Positions 18,065 through 28,140 are shown, counted from the first letter of the stretch. The stretch is DNA of 64,000 nt from Chitinophaga sp. YR627 (GCF_900114995.1 NZ_FOUX01000001.1:1922001-1986000), one strand, 5' to 3'. The notes: generated from the letters alone by a model not told the origin. A program made the numbers and translations.

Positions 18065-18154
18065 CAGAAAAATGACGCGCCGTGAGTACAGGGTAAATAC
18101 TGGTTTTATTACAGGTATAGTGCTACAGAGGGGAGCCATGACAGGAAGCCGTGA

Positions 18155-18210
18155 TAAAAAAGACCTGATGGAACTGGCATTTTGCGTCCAAAATGTTCCT
18201 CCATCAGGTC
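18155..18210 (-). terminator. Long-stem terminator after the SMR gene
   Basis: An 11-bp outer stem (GACCTGATGGA with complement at 18200-18210) continues into an inner CATTTTG/CAAAATG stem. On the minus strand it is followed by a six-base T-run. It lies 22 bases after the SMR stop. Confidence 0.82.
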
Positions 18211-18232
18211 AGTTATTGAAGACAACTACTAT

Positions 18233-18562
18233 TTAGTGTGGTGATACCACTTTTAAGCCGATTATAGAGCCGATCAGGGTAGTGATGAATAATACACGCA
18301 GAAAGGTAGCCGGCTCCTTAAACACAAGGATACCTACCAACACAGTCCCTACAGCACCAATACCTGTCCATACAGCATAGGCAGTACCCAGTGGTAAGGT
18401 TTGCGTGGCCTTCATCAGCATATACATACTGAGTGTCAGACAGGCTGCAAAACATGCATACCAGAAATACGCAGTATTCCCTGCCGTTTCTTTTGCTTTC
18501 CCTAAGCTAAAAGTAAATCCTACTTCGAATAGGCCGCCGATTATCAGAATGATCCAGTTCAT
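18233..18562 (-). CDS. sugE: SMR-family transporter, SugE/Gdx-like
   Basis: A 109-residue four-helix small-multidrug-resistance protein that would work as an antiparallel dimer in the inner membrane. The essential glutamate is E13 (GGLFEVGF), and the stretch LPLGTAYAVWTGIGAVGTVLVGILVF plus the ending IGSIIGLKVVSPH closely match E. coli SugE (Gdx), a guanidinium/H+ exporter. The Trp that follows the Glu in SugE is replaced by Phe, so substrate range is uncertain. It has its own TAATTTTG -7 element and a strong terminator, although it also follows the Crp/Fnr gene by 67 bases in the same direction and could be partly co-transcribed. Confidence 0.85.
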   Translation of the reverse strand: MNWIILIIGGLFEVGFTFSLGKAKETAGNTAYFWYACFAACLTLSMYMLMKATQTLPLGTAYAVWTGIGAVGTVLVGILVFKEPATFLRVLFITTLIGSIIGLKVVSPH

Positions 18563-18581
18563 AGTCCTTTTTGTTTCGGGA

Positions 18582-18589
18582 CAAAATTA
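18582..18589 (-). promoter_or_regulatory. Candidate -7 element (TAATTTTG) of the SMR gene
   Basis: A TAnnTTTG match on the minus strand, 19 bases before the SMR start, inside the 67-base gap after the Crp/Fnr gene. It suggests separate transcription of the transporter. Confidence 0.42.
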
Positions 18590-18629
18590 GACCGTGTATA
18601 GACGCCTGGACTTTACAAATGTTAAATAA

Positions 18630-19193
18630 TTAACCTTTTTCGGCCCTGATACGGCTTAAACTGACTGCTGATATACCAAGATAGGAGGCGATATGCCCAA
18701 GCGGTACCCGCTGTAGTAAGGCAGGGTTTTCTTCCATGAATTCCTTATATCTTTCACTGGCGCTGCCGATCTGCAACTTGATCAGTCTGTTTTCCGTTTT
18801 GATGATCTCCTTTTCGGCAAACTTCCTTCCCCAGTTGGCAATATTGATATCCTCCCGATATAAAGCCTGGAGTTTTGCCGCTTCCATCTGATACAATTCA
18901 CAGTCTTCCAGCAACTCAATATGCTCGTATCCGGGTTTCTGTTCAACATAACTGCGCATGGATACAACGGCATCTCCCTCCTGTCCAAACCAGAAAGTGA
19001 CGTTCCGGTCACGTTTCTCCGAAAAAGCACGGGCGATGCCCTGTCTGATAAAATACACCTGATCCTCGATCCGTCCGGCCCTTAGTAATAAATGTCCTTT
19101 GGGGTAGCTTTTTTGTTCAGCAATGTTTTCTAACTGAACCAAAGATTCAGCCGGTAACGGATAGATATTACACAGTATTTGTTGAATGGTCAT
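18630..19193 (-). CDS. Crp/Fnr-family transcriptional regulator
   Basis: A 187-residue regulator: cyclic-nucleotide-binding-like beta-roll (about 20-115; SYPKGHLLLRAGRIEDQVYFIRQGIARAF), a long dimerisation helix, and a short winged helix at the C-terminus (VPLGHIASYLGISAVSLSRIR). No FNR-type Cys cluster is present, and the usual cAMP-binding RxS motif is not obvious, so it belongs to the large effector-unknown group common in Bacteroidota. The start is the ATG at 19193; a TTG three codons earlier is also open. Its nearest likely target is the SMR exporter directly downstream. Confidence 0.85.
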   Translation of the reverse strand: MTIQQILCNIYPLPAESLVQLENIAEQKSYPKGHLLLRAGRIEDQVYFIRQGIARAFSEKRDRNVTFWFGQEGDAVVSMRSYVEQKPGYEHIELLEDCELYQMEAAKLQALYREDINIANWGRKFAEKEIIKTENRLIKLQIGSASERYKEFMEENPALLQRVPLGHIASYLGISAVSLSRIRAEKG

Positions 19194-19245
19194 TAAATCC
19201 AATTGGTTATAAAGATAGGAAAGATCGCTATGATCGGAATTGCAT

Positions 19246-19275
19246 AAAAAAACCCGGATAAAGAATTACCCGGGT
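19246..19275 (-). terminator. Intrinsic terminator after clpB
   Basis: ACCCGG and CCGGGT pair around a 12-base AT-rich loop; on the minus strand this is followed by a run of seven T's. It lies 41 bases after the clpB stop. Confidence 0.78.
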
Positions 19276-19316
19276 ATTCGTAACTGTATATCGTCGTATT
19301 TGAATAGAAAATTTTG

Positions 19317-21932
19317 TTACGCGCCTACTGTGTGATTGTTCCTTATTACTACTACTCCGTCAAACACGTCAATCAACACCGGCTTGGTCTTATCAATATC
19401 TCCTGTTAGTATCTTTTTACTCAGCAGATTGATGATCTCTTTCTGTATCAACCTTTTCAGTGGTCTTGCCCCGAATTGCGGGTCATAACCCTGAACAGCG
19501 AGGTATTCAAGCGCATAATCAGAGAATTCCAATATCATGCCATTTTGTGCTACCAGGTTCTTTAACTGTTGTAACTGAATGTTAATTATTCCCTTAATTT
19601 CTTCACGAAGCAGCGGCTGGAACATAATCACCTCGTCCACACGGTTCAGGAACTCCGGACGGATGGTCTGTTTCAGCAAATTCATCACTTCCGCCTTGGT
19701 CGAATCAACTATATATTCACGGTTATTTTCCTCAATCCTTTCAAAATTCTCCTGGATGATATGACTACCCATATTGCTGGTCATGATGATAATGGTGTTT
19801 TTAAAGTTCACCACACGACCTTTGTTATCCGTCAGACGGCCGTCATCCAATACCTGCAGGAGTATGTTAAAAGTATCCGGATGTGCCTTTTCTATCTCAT
19901 CCAGCAGCACGACAGAGTAAGGTTTACGTCTTACGGCTTCTGTCAGCTGTCCGCCTTCTTCATATCCCACATATCCCGGAGGCGCACCTACCAGACGGCT
20001 CACAGCGTGTTTTTCCTGGTATTCACTCATGTCTATACGCGTCATCATAGAGTCGTCGTCAAACAGGTACTCTGCCAGGGCTTTCGCCAGCTCAGTTTTA
20101 CCGACACCGGTCGTACCCAGGAAGATGAACGAACCTATGGGACGTTTAGGGTCCTGGAGCCCTGCCCTGCTTCTGCGGATCGCATCAGATACCGCGATGA
20201 TCGCTTCTTCCTGACCTACTACACGTTTGTGGAGTTCGTCTTCCAGATTAAGCAGTTTATCTCTTTCACTCTGCAACATCCGCGAAACCGGAATACCTGT
20301 CGCTTTGGCAACGTTTTCCGCAATATCCTCTGCATCTACCTCTTCTTTCAGCAGACGTTTATGGTCTGTTGACATTTCATTCAGCTCCGCAGTGTATTTT
20401 GCGATCAGTTCTTCCTGTTCTTTTACCTTTCCATAACGGATTTCAGCTACACGGCCGTATTCCCCGTTACGCTCTGCCTGCTCTGCTTCCAGCTTAAGAT
20501 TTTCAATGTCACCTTTGGCAGCCTGCAGTTTGTCCACTACCTCTTTCTCTTCCTGCCATTTTGCTTTGAAAGTGCTGCGTTGTTCTCCCAGACGGGCAAT
20601 CTCCCCGTTCAGCTCACGCAACTTGTCTTCATCGTTCTCGCGTTTGATCGCTTCTCTTTCAATTTCCAGTTGTCTGATACGACGTTCCAGTTCGTCCAGT
20701 TCTTCCGGCATAGAGTTCATTTCCAGGCGGAGTTTAGCCGCGCTTTCATCGATCAGGTCAATCGCCTTGTCCGGCAGGAAACGATCTGTAATGTAACGGT
20801 GAGATAATTCAACCGCTGCAATGATCGCTTCGTCTTTGATCAGCACATGGTGATGGCTTTCGTAACGCTCTTTCAGACCACGGAGGATGGATATAGCATC
20901 TTCCACATTTGGCTCGTCTACCATCACTTTCTGGAAACGGCGTTCCAGGGCTTTATCTTTTTCAAAATATTTCTGGTATTCTGTCAGTGTGGTGGCGCCA
21001 ATGGCACGCAGTTCACCGCGGGCCAGGGCAGGTTTCAGGATATTGGCAGCGTCCATCGCTCCCTCCATCGCACCTGCACCTACCAGGGTATGGATCTCAT
21101 CGATAAAGAGCACCAGTTCTCCGTTACTTTCTGTCACCTCCTTGATCACTGATTTCAGTCTTTCTTCGAACTCCCCTCTGTATTTAGCGCCCGCCATCAA
21201 TGCACCCATATCAAGGGCGTAAATGATCTTGGAACGCAGGTTCTCAGGCACATCTCCGTTGATAATACGGTGCGCCAGCCCTTCTACGATCGCCGTCTTA
21301 CCTACACCCGGTTCTCCGACCAGGATAGGGTTATTTTTGGAACGGCGGGAAAGGATATGCAGCGTCCTGCGGATCTCCTCATCACGACCTATGACAGGGT
21401 CCAGTTTACCGACACGGGCCAGCTCATTCAGGTTCTTTGCATATTTCTGCAGGGAATTATATTGGGTATCAGCAGTTTGAGAATTTACTGTACTACCCTT
21501 ACGCAGATCTTTTATAGCTGCCTTCAGGCCTTTCTCTGTCAAACCTGCATCTTTCAGCAATTTGGCAGTGTCATCACTGCCACCCAGTATGCCGAGTAAC
21601 AGGTGTTCCACACTGACAAATTCGTCTTTAAATTCCTTAATGCTGGAGCCAGCTCTCAGCATGGCGTTATTTGCATCACGGCCTAATACCTGCCCGGCTT
21701 CCCCTCCGGAAATGCGGGGGTATTTCTTTATTTGATCTTCCAGTCTGGAAGACAGGAAGTTCACATTTATATTGTTCTTCTTAAGTAAATAGTCGATAGC
21801 ACTGTCCTGGTCTTCCAGCAGCGCCTTTAACAAGTGCCCTGTCTCAATAGCCTGCTGTTGTCCATTGAAGGCCAGCTGCTGCGCTTGTTGCAGTATTTCC
21901 TGCGATTTAATGGTGAAGTTGTTCAGATTCAT
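19317..21932 (-). CDS. clpB: ATP-dependent disaggregase ClpB
   Basis: An 871-residue Hsp100 disaggregase, which rescues aggregated proteins together with DnaK. Domain order: Clp N-domain (1-145), AAA1 with GEPGVGKTA and [10 protein letters not shown], the long coiled-coil middle domain (about 405-530; [23 protein letters not shown] region) that distinguishes ClpB from ClpA/ClpC, AAA2 with GTTGVGKTE and the sensor MTSNMGSH, and the C-terminal D2-small domain. ATG 21932 ([11 protein letters not shown]) is the family start; the frame extends 14 codons upstream without support. It is monocistronic with a T-rich terminator. No CIRCE-like inverted repeat is visible upstream. Confidence 0.97.
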   Translation of the reverse strand: MNLNNFTIKSQEILQQAQQLAFNGQQQAIETGHLLKALLEDQDSAIDYLLKKNNINVNFLSSRLEDQIKKYPRISGGEAGQVLGRDANNAMLRAGSSIKEFKDEFVSVEHLLLGILGGSDDTAKLLKDAGLTEKGLKAAIKDLRKGSTVNSQTADTQYNSLQKYAKNLNELARVGKLDPVIGRDEEIRRTLHILSRRSKNNPILVGEPGVGKTAIVEGLAHRIINGDVPENLRSKIIYALDMGALMAGAKYRGEFEERLKSVIKEVTESNGELVLFIDEIHTLVGAGAMEGAMDAANILKPALARGELRAIGATTLTEYQKYFEKDKALERRFQKVMVDEPNVEDAISILRGLKERYESHHHVLIKDEAIIAAVELSHRYITDRFLPDKAIDLIDESAAKLRLEMNSMPEELDELERRIRQLEIEREAIKRENDEDKLRELNGEIARLGEQRSTFKAKWQEEKEVVDKLQAAKGDIENLKLEAEQAERNGEYGRVAEIRYGKVKEQEELIAKYTAELNEMSTDHKRLLKEEVDAEDIAENVAKATGIPVSRMLQSERDKLLNLEDELHKRVVGQEEAIIAVSDAIRRSRAGLQDPKRPIGSFIFLGTTGVGKTELAKALAEYLFDDDSMMTRIDMSEYQEKHAVSRLVGAPPGYVGYEEGGQLTEAVRRKPYSVVLLDEIEKAHPDTFNILLQVLDDGRLTDNKGRVVNFKNTIIIMTSNMGSHIIQENFERIEENNREYIVDSTKAEVMNLLKQTIRPEFLNRVDEVIMFQPLLREEIKGIINIQLQQLKNLVAQNGMILEFSDYALEYLAVQGYDPQFGARPLKRLIQKEIINLLSKKILTGDIDKTKPVLIDVFDGVVVIRNNHTVGA

Positions 21933-22032
21933 ATACAGTTTATTTTCTCCTTTTTTCGTCTTTCTAAACGTCATATAGAGAACAACAAAACCTAGTCCAA
22001 GGTTAACAGTTGGGGCATTTTGTCAGAAATAA

Positions 22033-22071
22033 CGGTGCCGGACTGCTGTTTTTACAGCTTTTCCGGCACCG
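22033..22071 (-). terminator. Hairpin downstream of the DUF3857 pair
   Basis: CGGTGCCGGA and TCCGGCACCG form a perfect 10-bp stem with a second small stem inside the loop (CTGT/ACAG). It sits 14 bases after the stop of the second DUF3857 gene; on the minus strand the following sequence is only moderately T-rich. Confidence 0.65.
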
Positions 22072-22084
22072 GACTGCAATTATT

Positions 22085-24013
22085 TCACTTTTTTACAAAA
22101 ACGATCCTGCTCCTGTCTGCTTTAAACATACTATTGTAGAACTTTGCCAGCTCACCATAGGAACTGGCCGGGTAAGTACCGCCCTTATGATCGATAGAAC
22201 GGATATAAGTGATCACATTCCCTTCAATACTTACTTTTGAAGTATATACCCCAAAAGGACTCTGTAAGGCTGTTGGCGGAGGAATTGCCTCAGGTGTGTA
22301 ACCCTCCGGAATATTGATCGTTACCGTATCGATATCCCGATAGGAATAGCTCAGGTAAATATCTGCCAGGCGTGCAGAATCAACGGATAATCTCCTGGAA
22401 GCCTTATTCATCAGATTCGGTTCGATAAACATACGTTTACCCGTGATCGTAGCATAGTTACGGGCGTTGATTTCGATCTGCTCATCAATACATGGCAGCA
22501 CCGATTTGGTTTCTTTCCAGTCGTAACTTTTCACCTCATAACTCGGGAAAAAGCCCGCCTCTTTCAGTCCTTCCATCAGTTTCTCTTTAGTAAGACTGTT
22601 CAACAGGCCGTGCAGGTCATCTGTTTGCAGCGCGCCGTAATGACTATTGGCTTTTACTGTCATTTCTCCGGATTCTTCTACTTTCGCCACTATGCGACGG
22701 ATCTGTACATTCTGCTCCATAGAATAGCCTGGCGTACGTACCAGTTTACCGCCGTTTTCGTCTACGATCAATACGGGTCTGTTACCGGTAAATTTTCCCA
22801 TGTATCCCATTGGCACCTTACTATTGGTGCATTCCAGCCAGGTAGTGTCCTTTGTATCAGGCACGCATACGATGACGTGATTGAATCTTGATGATGGAAA
22901 ATCCGCCAGTGTAATATCGTTCTTACCTTCACCAGCATACACCAGCACACAGGAAGCTTTAACACCGGCTTCCTTTAGCATCGCGCACATATAATTGGAA
23001 AGGGCTTTACAGTCACCATAACCTTTTGCGGCCACATAAGCGGCATCGAAGGTCTGCCAGCCACCAATCCCCAGCTGGACACTGATATAACGGGTATGCT
23101 GCTGCAGATACTCATACAGTTTTGCGATCTTTTGTTCACGCCCGAGGCCATCGGTCAACTGATGAACAGTCTGTTTTATATTATCCGGCAGGACGTCTCT
23201 TCCCTGATTCAGGATATAAGAGAATTTGCCAAACTCTTCCCAGGTATTCATCGTACCCTTATAATGCCCCATCTCGAACGAAGCCGGGGCCAGTAGTACC
23301 GTCGTCGTTCTGGTGTCCCAGGATGGAGAATAGATCTCTCCGGGAACTGCATAAAGTTGCTTTACCTCCCAGGTGTAGCTACGTTCAGCACCGTCGTTCC
23401 GCTGCACTGGCTCTCCGCTGTAATTCAACACTTTATAACGCAGTACATAATCCTTCGGTACGGTCACCGTCAGTTTGCTCTGCTCTACGGCAATGGATTC
23501 ATCTTGCTGTGGTTGCCAATGCGGAAGAAAATAGGAGTAATTATATCTGACCTCTACCTCATACTCCACTGTATGTGGATACAGATTGTGATAGAAGAAA
23601 TGATGCTTGATACGGTCATCCGTCATAAGGTCCCCTCCGGTGCCACTCACGTCCTGTATATCACTCTGCTTAAGCTTTTTTACAGGCAAACCCAGCGCAT
23701 CATAGAGTGTACCTTTTATGGAACGGATTTCTCTCAGTTTATCATAGCGCTCAACCATATGGGCGAATTCCTCTCCTTTAGGATCAAGCACCGTAATTAC
23801 GTAATGGGTCGTTACCCGTACATCTGCCGGATCATTGATCTTTACGGTAACTTCCTCCATACGTTTTACCATGTGCGCGTTCTTCTTCAGGGAGTCGGGT
23901 ATCAGCATCGCCGGATAGATCGGGTCTCCGGCAAAAGCGCGCCCAATGGACAGTAAAACGCATACACAGTAACAAACCGCGTAAGCGTATTTTTTGGTTA
24001 AAAACGAAAACAT
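22085..24013 (-). CDS. Secreted DUF3857/transglutaminase-domain protein, catalytic triad present
   Basis: A 642-residue exported protein: signal peptide (about 1-28, ending GRAFA), DUF3857 (about 50-215), a transglutaminase-like core with Cys335 (GYGDCKAL), His379 (SRFNHVIV) and an acidic residue in WLECTN, and a DUF3858-like C-terminal beta region (about 530-640). The Cys and His are in place, so it could be a protease or transamidase acting on peptides at the cell surface. It follows its paralogue by only three bases, so the two form one operon and probably one complex. The paralogue has lost the same residues (see findings). Confidence 0.85.
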   Translation of the reverse strand: MFSFLTKKYAYAVCYCVCVLLSIGRAFAGDPIYPAMLIPDSLKKNAHMVKRMEEVTVKINDPADVRVTTHYVITVLDPKGEEFAHMVERYDKLREIRSIKGTLYDALGLPVKKLKQSDIQDVSGTGGDLMTDDRIKHHFFYHNLYPHTVEYEVEVRYNYSYFLPHWQPQQDESIAVEQSKLTVTVPKDYVLRYKVLNYSGEPVQRNDGAERSYTWEVKQLYAVPGEIYSPSWDTRTTTVLLAPASFEMGHYKGTMNTWEEFGKFSYILNQGRDVLPDNIKQTVHQLTDGLGREQKIAKLYEYLQQHTRYISVQLGIGGWQTFDAAYVAAKGYGDCKALSNYMCAMLKEAGVKASCVLVYAGEGKNDITLADFPSSRFNHVIVCVPDTKDTTWLECTNSKVPMGYMGKFTGNRPVLIVDENGGKLVRTPGYSMEQNVQIRRIVAKVEESGEMTVKANSHYGALQTDDLHGLLNSLTKEKLMEGLKEAGFFPSYEVKSYDWKETKSVLPCIDEQIEINARNYATITGKRMFIEPNLMNKASRRLSVDSARLADIYLSYSYRDIDTVTINIPEGYTPEAIPPPTALQSPFGVYTSKVSIEGNVITYIRSIDHKGGTYPASSYGELAKFYNSMFKADRSRIVFVKK

Positions 24014-24016
24014 TGA

Positions 24017-26035
24017 TTAGCTTTTTCTTTTCAGTACAATTTGTTCTGATTGTTTCTTTACAATCATGTCATAGAATCTGCGCAGTTCCGGGTATTCCTC
24101 CGGAGCAAATACAGCACGGCTCAATTTGATCCTGGAACGGAACTGGATCGTGTTTTCACTCGCCTGGATCAGGTACTGGAAAATCCCATCTGTCTCATTC
24201 AGTTTTACTACAGCGGACTTTGGCAGTTCCTCCACTTCATAACCTTCCGGTACCGACAGATTCAGTGTATAGGTTTCGTCTATTACATGTGACATTTCTA
24301 CCGGATAGAAACGCGTTTCAGACAGAAAAGGATTCTTCAGGGTCGCTTCTTTAAACAGCGGATTGATATACAACATACCTGATTCGTCCGGCTTCATTTC
24401 AAAGTCGTATTTCACCTTCAGGGACACCTCATTGTCATTCATATCTTCCACTTCTACGCCACTAATGGTGGTCTCAGCGCCAAAGTCTTTCTCCTGACCT
24501 TTAAAATAAGTTTCCTTACCCTTATCCTTTATACCAGCCCGCATGGAGCAGGATTCAAAATAGGTAGGTACCTGCTGATAGCTGCCTTTCAGGGAACCGC
24601 CTTCACCGCCCATGACCATTACATAAGTAGTTTTCTGCTCCAGCAGATCATCCGGATTCAGATAAACGGGTACAGGTGTGGAGCCCTCCACCAAAACACG
24701 GGCATGCCCATTATAACAGGATGAACTCAGACGGCCGAATCCAAGATAGGATAAAGACGCGTCCAGGAAATAAGAAAGGGTATCAACTGTCAGTACTGCC
24801 GTTGTATAGTTGAAACGTGCTGCCAGTGGATACATTTCATTGGTAACACCGTGATCACGGGTACTGAGGATCATCGGGTCAGCTTTCAGCTTGGCGCGAC
24901 GCAGCATGGCGATCAGCAGCAGATTAATATCCGTCTCATTACCGTTGTGAGAACTGAATACCGTTTTCAATGGCTTACTCAGGTATAATCCATCATGGTC
25001 AGTACAGGTGAAGTTCATACGTACATAGTTGTAAATACGCCGCGCCCTGGCGGTATCTTCCTTCACACCGGCGATCAGACCGTCTACCACATCGCCGAGG
25101 TAACCGTTGTTCTTACCCAGGTCGGCACCAAAATCTTCACTCTTATACAGTTCCTCTGAGAATTTCTCCCAGGTCGCCATCATCGGTTTCACAGGCGTGT
25201 TAGGAAATTTTAAAGCTGCGATCTGGAATTCGATGCGGGTAATATGATTCGAAAGAGAGGTGGTATAGCCTTCTTCTTTTAATGCCGGTACGTTTTCTGC
25301 GGACCAGACGTTTCTAACGGTATTCGCGGACATACTGTAATGTTCAGCCGCAGCCGTAGGGCTGGACTCATATGTCAGATTAAACGTCTTTCTGTCAACG
25401 TCCGCCTTGTGTTTCATCAACCCGTTAACGTCCTGTTTCAGGAAAACGAAGTCATAGAATTCCGGGATCTCTACCGTGTATTCACTGAACAACACCGGAT
25501 ATTCGTTCTGGAAAGTCCAGGGTTTCAGATCGTACTTCCATGGGGAGTTAACGGTATAGGAATACTCGATAATGGTACCTTCTTTTACATCGGGAATAGT
25601 AAACTTTTTAACGTTCACCGACTTCCCGACCTTGTCATTGAAGATACTTTTGCTGTCCATTCTGGTTTCGACAACCTTGCCGTCTACCAGGTTATAGGCA
25701 ACGGCTTTTACGTTCTGTAATTTCTCCTCTGCTGAACCGACATGATAGAGCCCCACTCTGACAGTGGCCTCGTCATAGGCATTCTTATCAATGATCTTTA
25801 TACGTTTGTATTGTTTAAAGATCAGATTGAGGTCGTCTCTGTCTACTTCATATTCAGAAGACCCGACGTCTGCAATGATCACCGCATGTGCTGATGTATC
25901 TTTTTCTGCTGATGTGGGCTTAAAATCTTCCGGTGTGATCTTTCCGAATTTAATTTTCGATTGTGAGAATGCTGTACAAGAGATAAGGCAACCTACTATA
26001 AGGTGCAGGGGGAATACAATAGATCTGCTACGCAT
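24017..26035 (-). CDS. Secreted DUF3857/transglutaminase-like protein without catalytic residues
   Basis: A 672-residue exported protein with the same layout as the downstream gene: signal peptide (ending TAFSQ), DUF3857, transglutaminase-like fold, C-terminal beta domain. At the catalytic positions it reads NGNETDIN (Glu367 where the neighbour has Cys335) and ARFNYTT (Tyr410 where the neighbour has His379), so it cannot work as a Cys-His enzyme. From memory this Cys-less form (GNxxEINLLL... followed by STRDHG) recurs in Bacteroidota, so the loss is ancestral, not recent decay. A binding or scaffold role is inferred. First gene of the two-gene operon. Confidence 0.83.
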   Translation of the reverse strand: MRSRSIVFPLHLIVGCLISCTAFSQSKIKFGKITPEDFKPTSAEKDTSAHAVIIADVGSSEYEVDRDDLNLIFKQYKRIKIIDKNAYDEATVRVGLYHVGSAEEKLQNVKAVAYNLVDGKVVETRMDSKSIFNDKVGKSVNVKKFTIPDVKEGTIIEYSYTVNSPWKYDLKPWTFQNEYPVLFSEYTVEIPEFYDFVFLKQDVNGLMKHKADVDRKTFNLTYESSPTAAAEHYSMSANTVRNVWSAENVPALKEEGYTTSLSNHITRIEFQIAALKFPNTPVKPMMATWEKFSEELYKSEDFGADLGKNNGYLGDVVDGLIAGVKEDTARARRIYNYVRMNFTCTDHDGLYLSKPLKTVFSSHNGNETDINLLLIAMLRRAKLKADPMILSTRDHGVTNEMYPLAARFNYTTAVLTVDTLSYFLDASLSYLGFGRLSSSCYNGHARVLVEGSTPVPVYLNPDDLLEQKTTYVMVMGGEGGSLKGSYQQVPTYFESCSMRAGIKDKGKETYFKGQEKDFGAETTISGVEVEDMNDNEVSLKVKYDFEMKPDESGMLYINPLFKEATLKNPFLSETRFYPVEMSHVIDETYTLNLSVPEGYEVEELPKSAVVKLNETDGIFQYLIQASENTIQFRSRIKLSRAVFAPEEYPELRRFYDMIVKKQSEQIVLKRKS

Positions 26036-26132
26036 ATCAGGATATAAGGATTATTTAGTTGAAGGTATGTAAAATTGATATTCCAACACTTGCTATAGCA
26101 TACTTTTATTTTTATGTAACTTGCAGCCACTC

Positions 26133-27059
26133 ATGGACCTTAGGGGAAAATACACAGACTTTATAAAGAAGCATGCTGCCGACCTCGGTTTCGATCATTG
26201 CGGCATTGCGCAGGCTATGCAGCTGGATGACGATGCCCGTCGCCTGGAAAAGTGGCTGCATAAGGGAATGCATGGCTCTATGCATTATATGGAAAACAAT
26301 TTCGACAAACGGGTGGATCCCCGGAAACTCGTCGATAATGCAAAATCCGTTATTACCCTGCTCCTGAATTACTATCCGCAGGAGCAACAGCGCACGGATA
26401 CGCCTAAGATCTCTAAATACGCCTATGGGCATGACTATCACGAAGTTATCAAAGCAAAACTGAACACCCTGCTGGCAAGAATGCAGGAGGAGTTTGGCGC
26501 TGTGAGCGGACGAGGCTTTGTAGATTCAGCCCCTGTACTGGAAAGAAGCTGGGCGCAACGCAGCGGATTGGGCTGGCTGGGTAAAAACGGGAATCTGATC
26601 CATAAACAGGCGGGCTCCTTCTTCTTTATTGCCACCCTTATTACCGACCTGGAACTATTATATGAAGGACCAGTAGGTGATTTCTGCGGTTCCTGCACCC
26701 GTTGTCTGGATGCCTGTCCGACCGGCGCACTTGTTGAACCAGGTGTCGTAGATGGTAGCCGTTGTATCTCCTATTTTACGATAGAACTGAAAGAATTACT
26801 GATCCCTGACAACATGCAGGGACAGTTTGATAACTGGATGTTTGGCTGTGACGCCTGCCAGGACGTCTGTCCCTGGAATCGTTTTTCCAAACCCAATAAG
26901 ACCACCGAATTCACCCCCATCCCCGAAATACTTAATTTCTCGACCAAAGACTGGGAAGAACTAACCGAAGAGGAATTCAAACGCATCTTCCGCCGCTCTC
27001 CCATGAAGCGATCAAAATATGCCGGTATCCGCAGAAATTTGCGTTTCGTTAACGGTTGA
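26133..27059 (+). CDS. queG: Epoxyqueuosine reductase QueG
   Basis: A 308-residue cobalamin-dependent iron-sulfur enzyme that performs the last step of queuosine synthesis in tRNA. The catalytic Asp region [26 protein letters not shown] is present, as are two [4Fe-4S] ferredoxin-like clusters: [15 protein letters not shown] with a distal CISYF, and [11 protein letters not shown]. The ending ([16 protein letters not shown]) is also family-typical; the HEAT-like C-terminal extension of some homologues is absent. I start at ATG 26133 ([10 protein letters not shown]); a TTG at 26121 is in frame. It is divergent from the DUF3857 operon. Confidence 0.95.
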   Translation: MDLRGKYTDFIKKHAADLGFDHCGIAQAMQLDDDARRLEKWLHKGMHGSMHYMENNFDKRVDPRKLVDNAKSVITLLLNYYPQEQQRTDTPKISKYAYGHDYHEVIKAKLNTLLARMQEEFGAVSGRGFVDSAPVLERSWAQRSGLGWLGKNGNLIHKQAGSFFFIATLITDLELLYEGPVGDFCGSCTRCLDACPTGALVEPGVVDGSRCISYFTIELKELLIPDNMQGQFDNWMFGCDACQDVCPWNRFSKPNKTTEFTPIPEILNFSTKDWEELTEEEFKRIFRRSPMKRSKYAGIRRNLRFVNG

Positions 27060-27161
27060 GCTACTTGCATTTTTATTCCTTTTTTGTACATTGTTGGACA
27101 CTGTGCCAATTATACCATCATCTGTCTTGCTAAAGGGAGTATTTTTTAAAAAGGGATATTT

Positions 27162-27704
27162 ATGGAAGTTAACGTACTGACTGCACCAGGTTTACATGGT
27201 TCAGGGCCATTGCATTGGCAAACGATCTGGGAACACAACCCCGGATACAAACGTATAGATCAGCAAAATTGGGACACACCGGAAATGACAGAGTGGATAC
27301 AGACAATTGAGGAAGCCGTTGCTGCAGCCGGTCCCGATGTTGTTATTGCCGCCCACAGCCTGGGTTGTATTGCACTCGCCCATTGGGCACAACACACAAA
27401 ACTCAGTATCAAAGGAGCACTGCTGGTAGCTCCCGCAGACGCGGAAAGGCCCGGATTCCCGGAAGAAGCGCATGGCTTCTCACCCATCCCCATGTCTGCT
27501 CTACCCTTCAAAAGTATTGTGGTCTCCAGCACCAACGACCAATACGCCACCCTGGAACGCTCCCGGTCTTTCGCCAATGCCTGGGGAAGCCGCTTTGTCA
27601 ATGCCGGTGAAAAAGGACATATCAACGCCGACTCCAACCTGGGAGACTGGCCAGCCGGTCAGACACTTTTAACGGAGTTGGTAAGAAATTGGCAAACGCT
27701 GTAA
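27162..27704 (+). CDS. RBBP9/YdeN-family serine hydrolase
   Basis: A 180-residue small alpha/beta hydrolase of the RBBP9/YdeN group (PF06821 type). Motifs: LHGSGPLHWQ oxyanion region, nucleophile S66 in AAHSLGC, acid in SSTNDQYA, and His in EKGHINADS. The cytosolic substrate is unknown for most members. A purine-rich AAAGGGAT stretch precedes the start. Its stop codon runs straight into the long AT-rich repeat array. Confidence 0.88.
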   Translation: MEVNVLTAPGLHGSGPLHWQTIWEHNPGYKRIDQQNWDTPEMTEWIQTIEEAVAAAGPDVVIAAHSLGCIALAHWAQHTKLSIKGALLVAPADAERPGFPEEAHGFSPIPMSALPFKSIVVSSTNDQYATLERSRSFANAWGSRFVNAGEKGHINADSNLGDWPAGQTLLTELVRNWQTL

Positions 27705-27707
27705 AAA

Positions 27708-27870
27708 TTAGAAATTAGGAATCAGGAATTAAGCATTAAGAGTGAGTAATTAAGAGTTAGGAATTGAAAGTTAGGCTTAGAGTTAGGAATTGAGGATAAG
27801 AGTTAAGAGTTAAGAGTTAAGAGTTAAGAGCTGAGAGCGAGAGTAGAGAGTAAGAGCTAAAATTTAAAAG
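27708..27870 (+). repeat. AT-rich GAATTAGGAATTAAG array ending in GAGTTAA heptamers
   Basis: The array begins four bases after the hydrolase stop with GAATTAGGAATCAGG and GAATTAAG-type units. It then drifts through GAGTTAGGAATTG units into a clean tandem of the heptamer AGTTAAG (four exact copies, about 27801-27830), and decays into AGCTGAG/AGAGTAG. It is the longest member of the dispersed family seen at 2753, 11231, 17531, 49770 and 55533. Confidence 0.82.
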
Positions 27871-27904
27871 AACAACGCACACCTCATTAATTACCTAAAC
27901 ACCT

Positions 27905-28140
27905 TTGTCCAATTGGCAGGGACTACCAGCGGAGGGGTTGAGGTGGAGACAAAGGGCCTTAGCCCTTTGAGAGCCCGCCCGCCAGACAGGGGTTCAATCC
28001 CCATCCCAACGCCCAACACGACCTCCCAACGCCCAATAGCACGCCTCGAAAAAGGGCGTCAGCCCGGCGTCCCACCTCAACCCGCAGCAACTCACCCAGC
28101 AACGCACCCAGCAACAACCCAACCCACATCGACTTCTAAA
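27905..28140. other. Low-complexity GC-rich intergenic segment
   Basis: No credible gene. Visible are an 8-bp perfect hairpin (CAAAGGGC, loop CTTA, 27950-27969), a related AAAGGGC-GTCA-GCCC hairpin near 28053-28065, a direct repeat of TCCCAACGCCCAA (about 28003 and 28024), and a C-rich ACCCAGCAAC-type run to 28130. An open frame across it (27913-28143) encodes only Pro/Thr/Arg-rich low-complexity sequence. Confidence 0.5.

Noticed and set aside
27796..27840. CRISPR or origin iterons from AGTTAAG heptamers
   Set aside because: Units abut each other without spacers, and no replication gene (dnaA, rep) lies nearby; slippage of the AT repeat explains it.
27978..28005. tRNA-like T-arm (GGGGTTCAATCCCC)
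   Set aside because: No acceptor stem pairs with it and no anticodon arm fits in the preceding 60 bases, so a coincidence is more likely than a tRNA or its relic.
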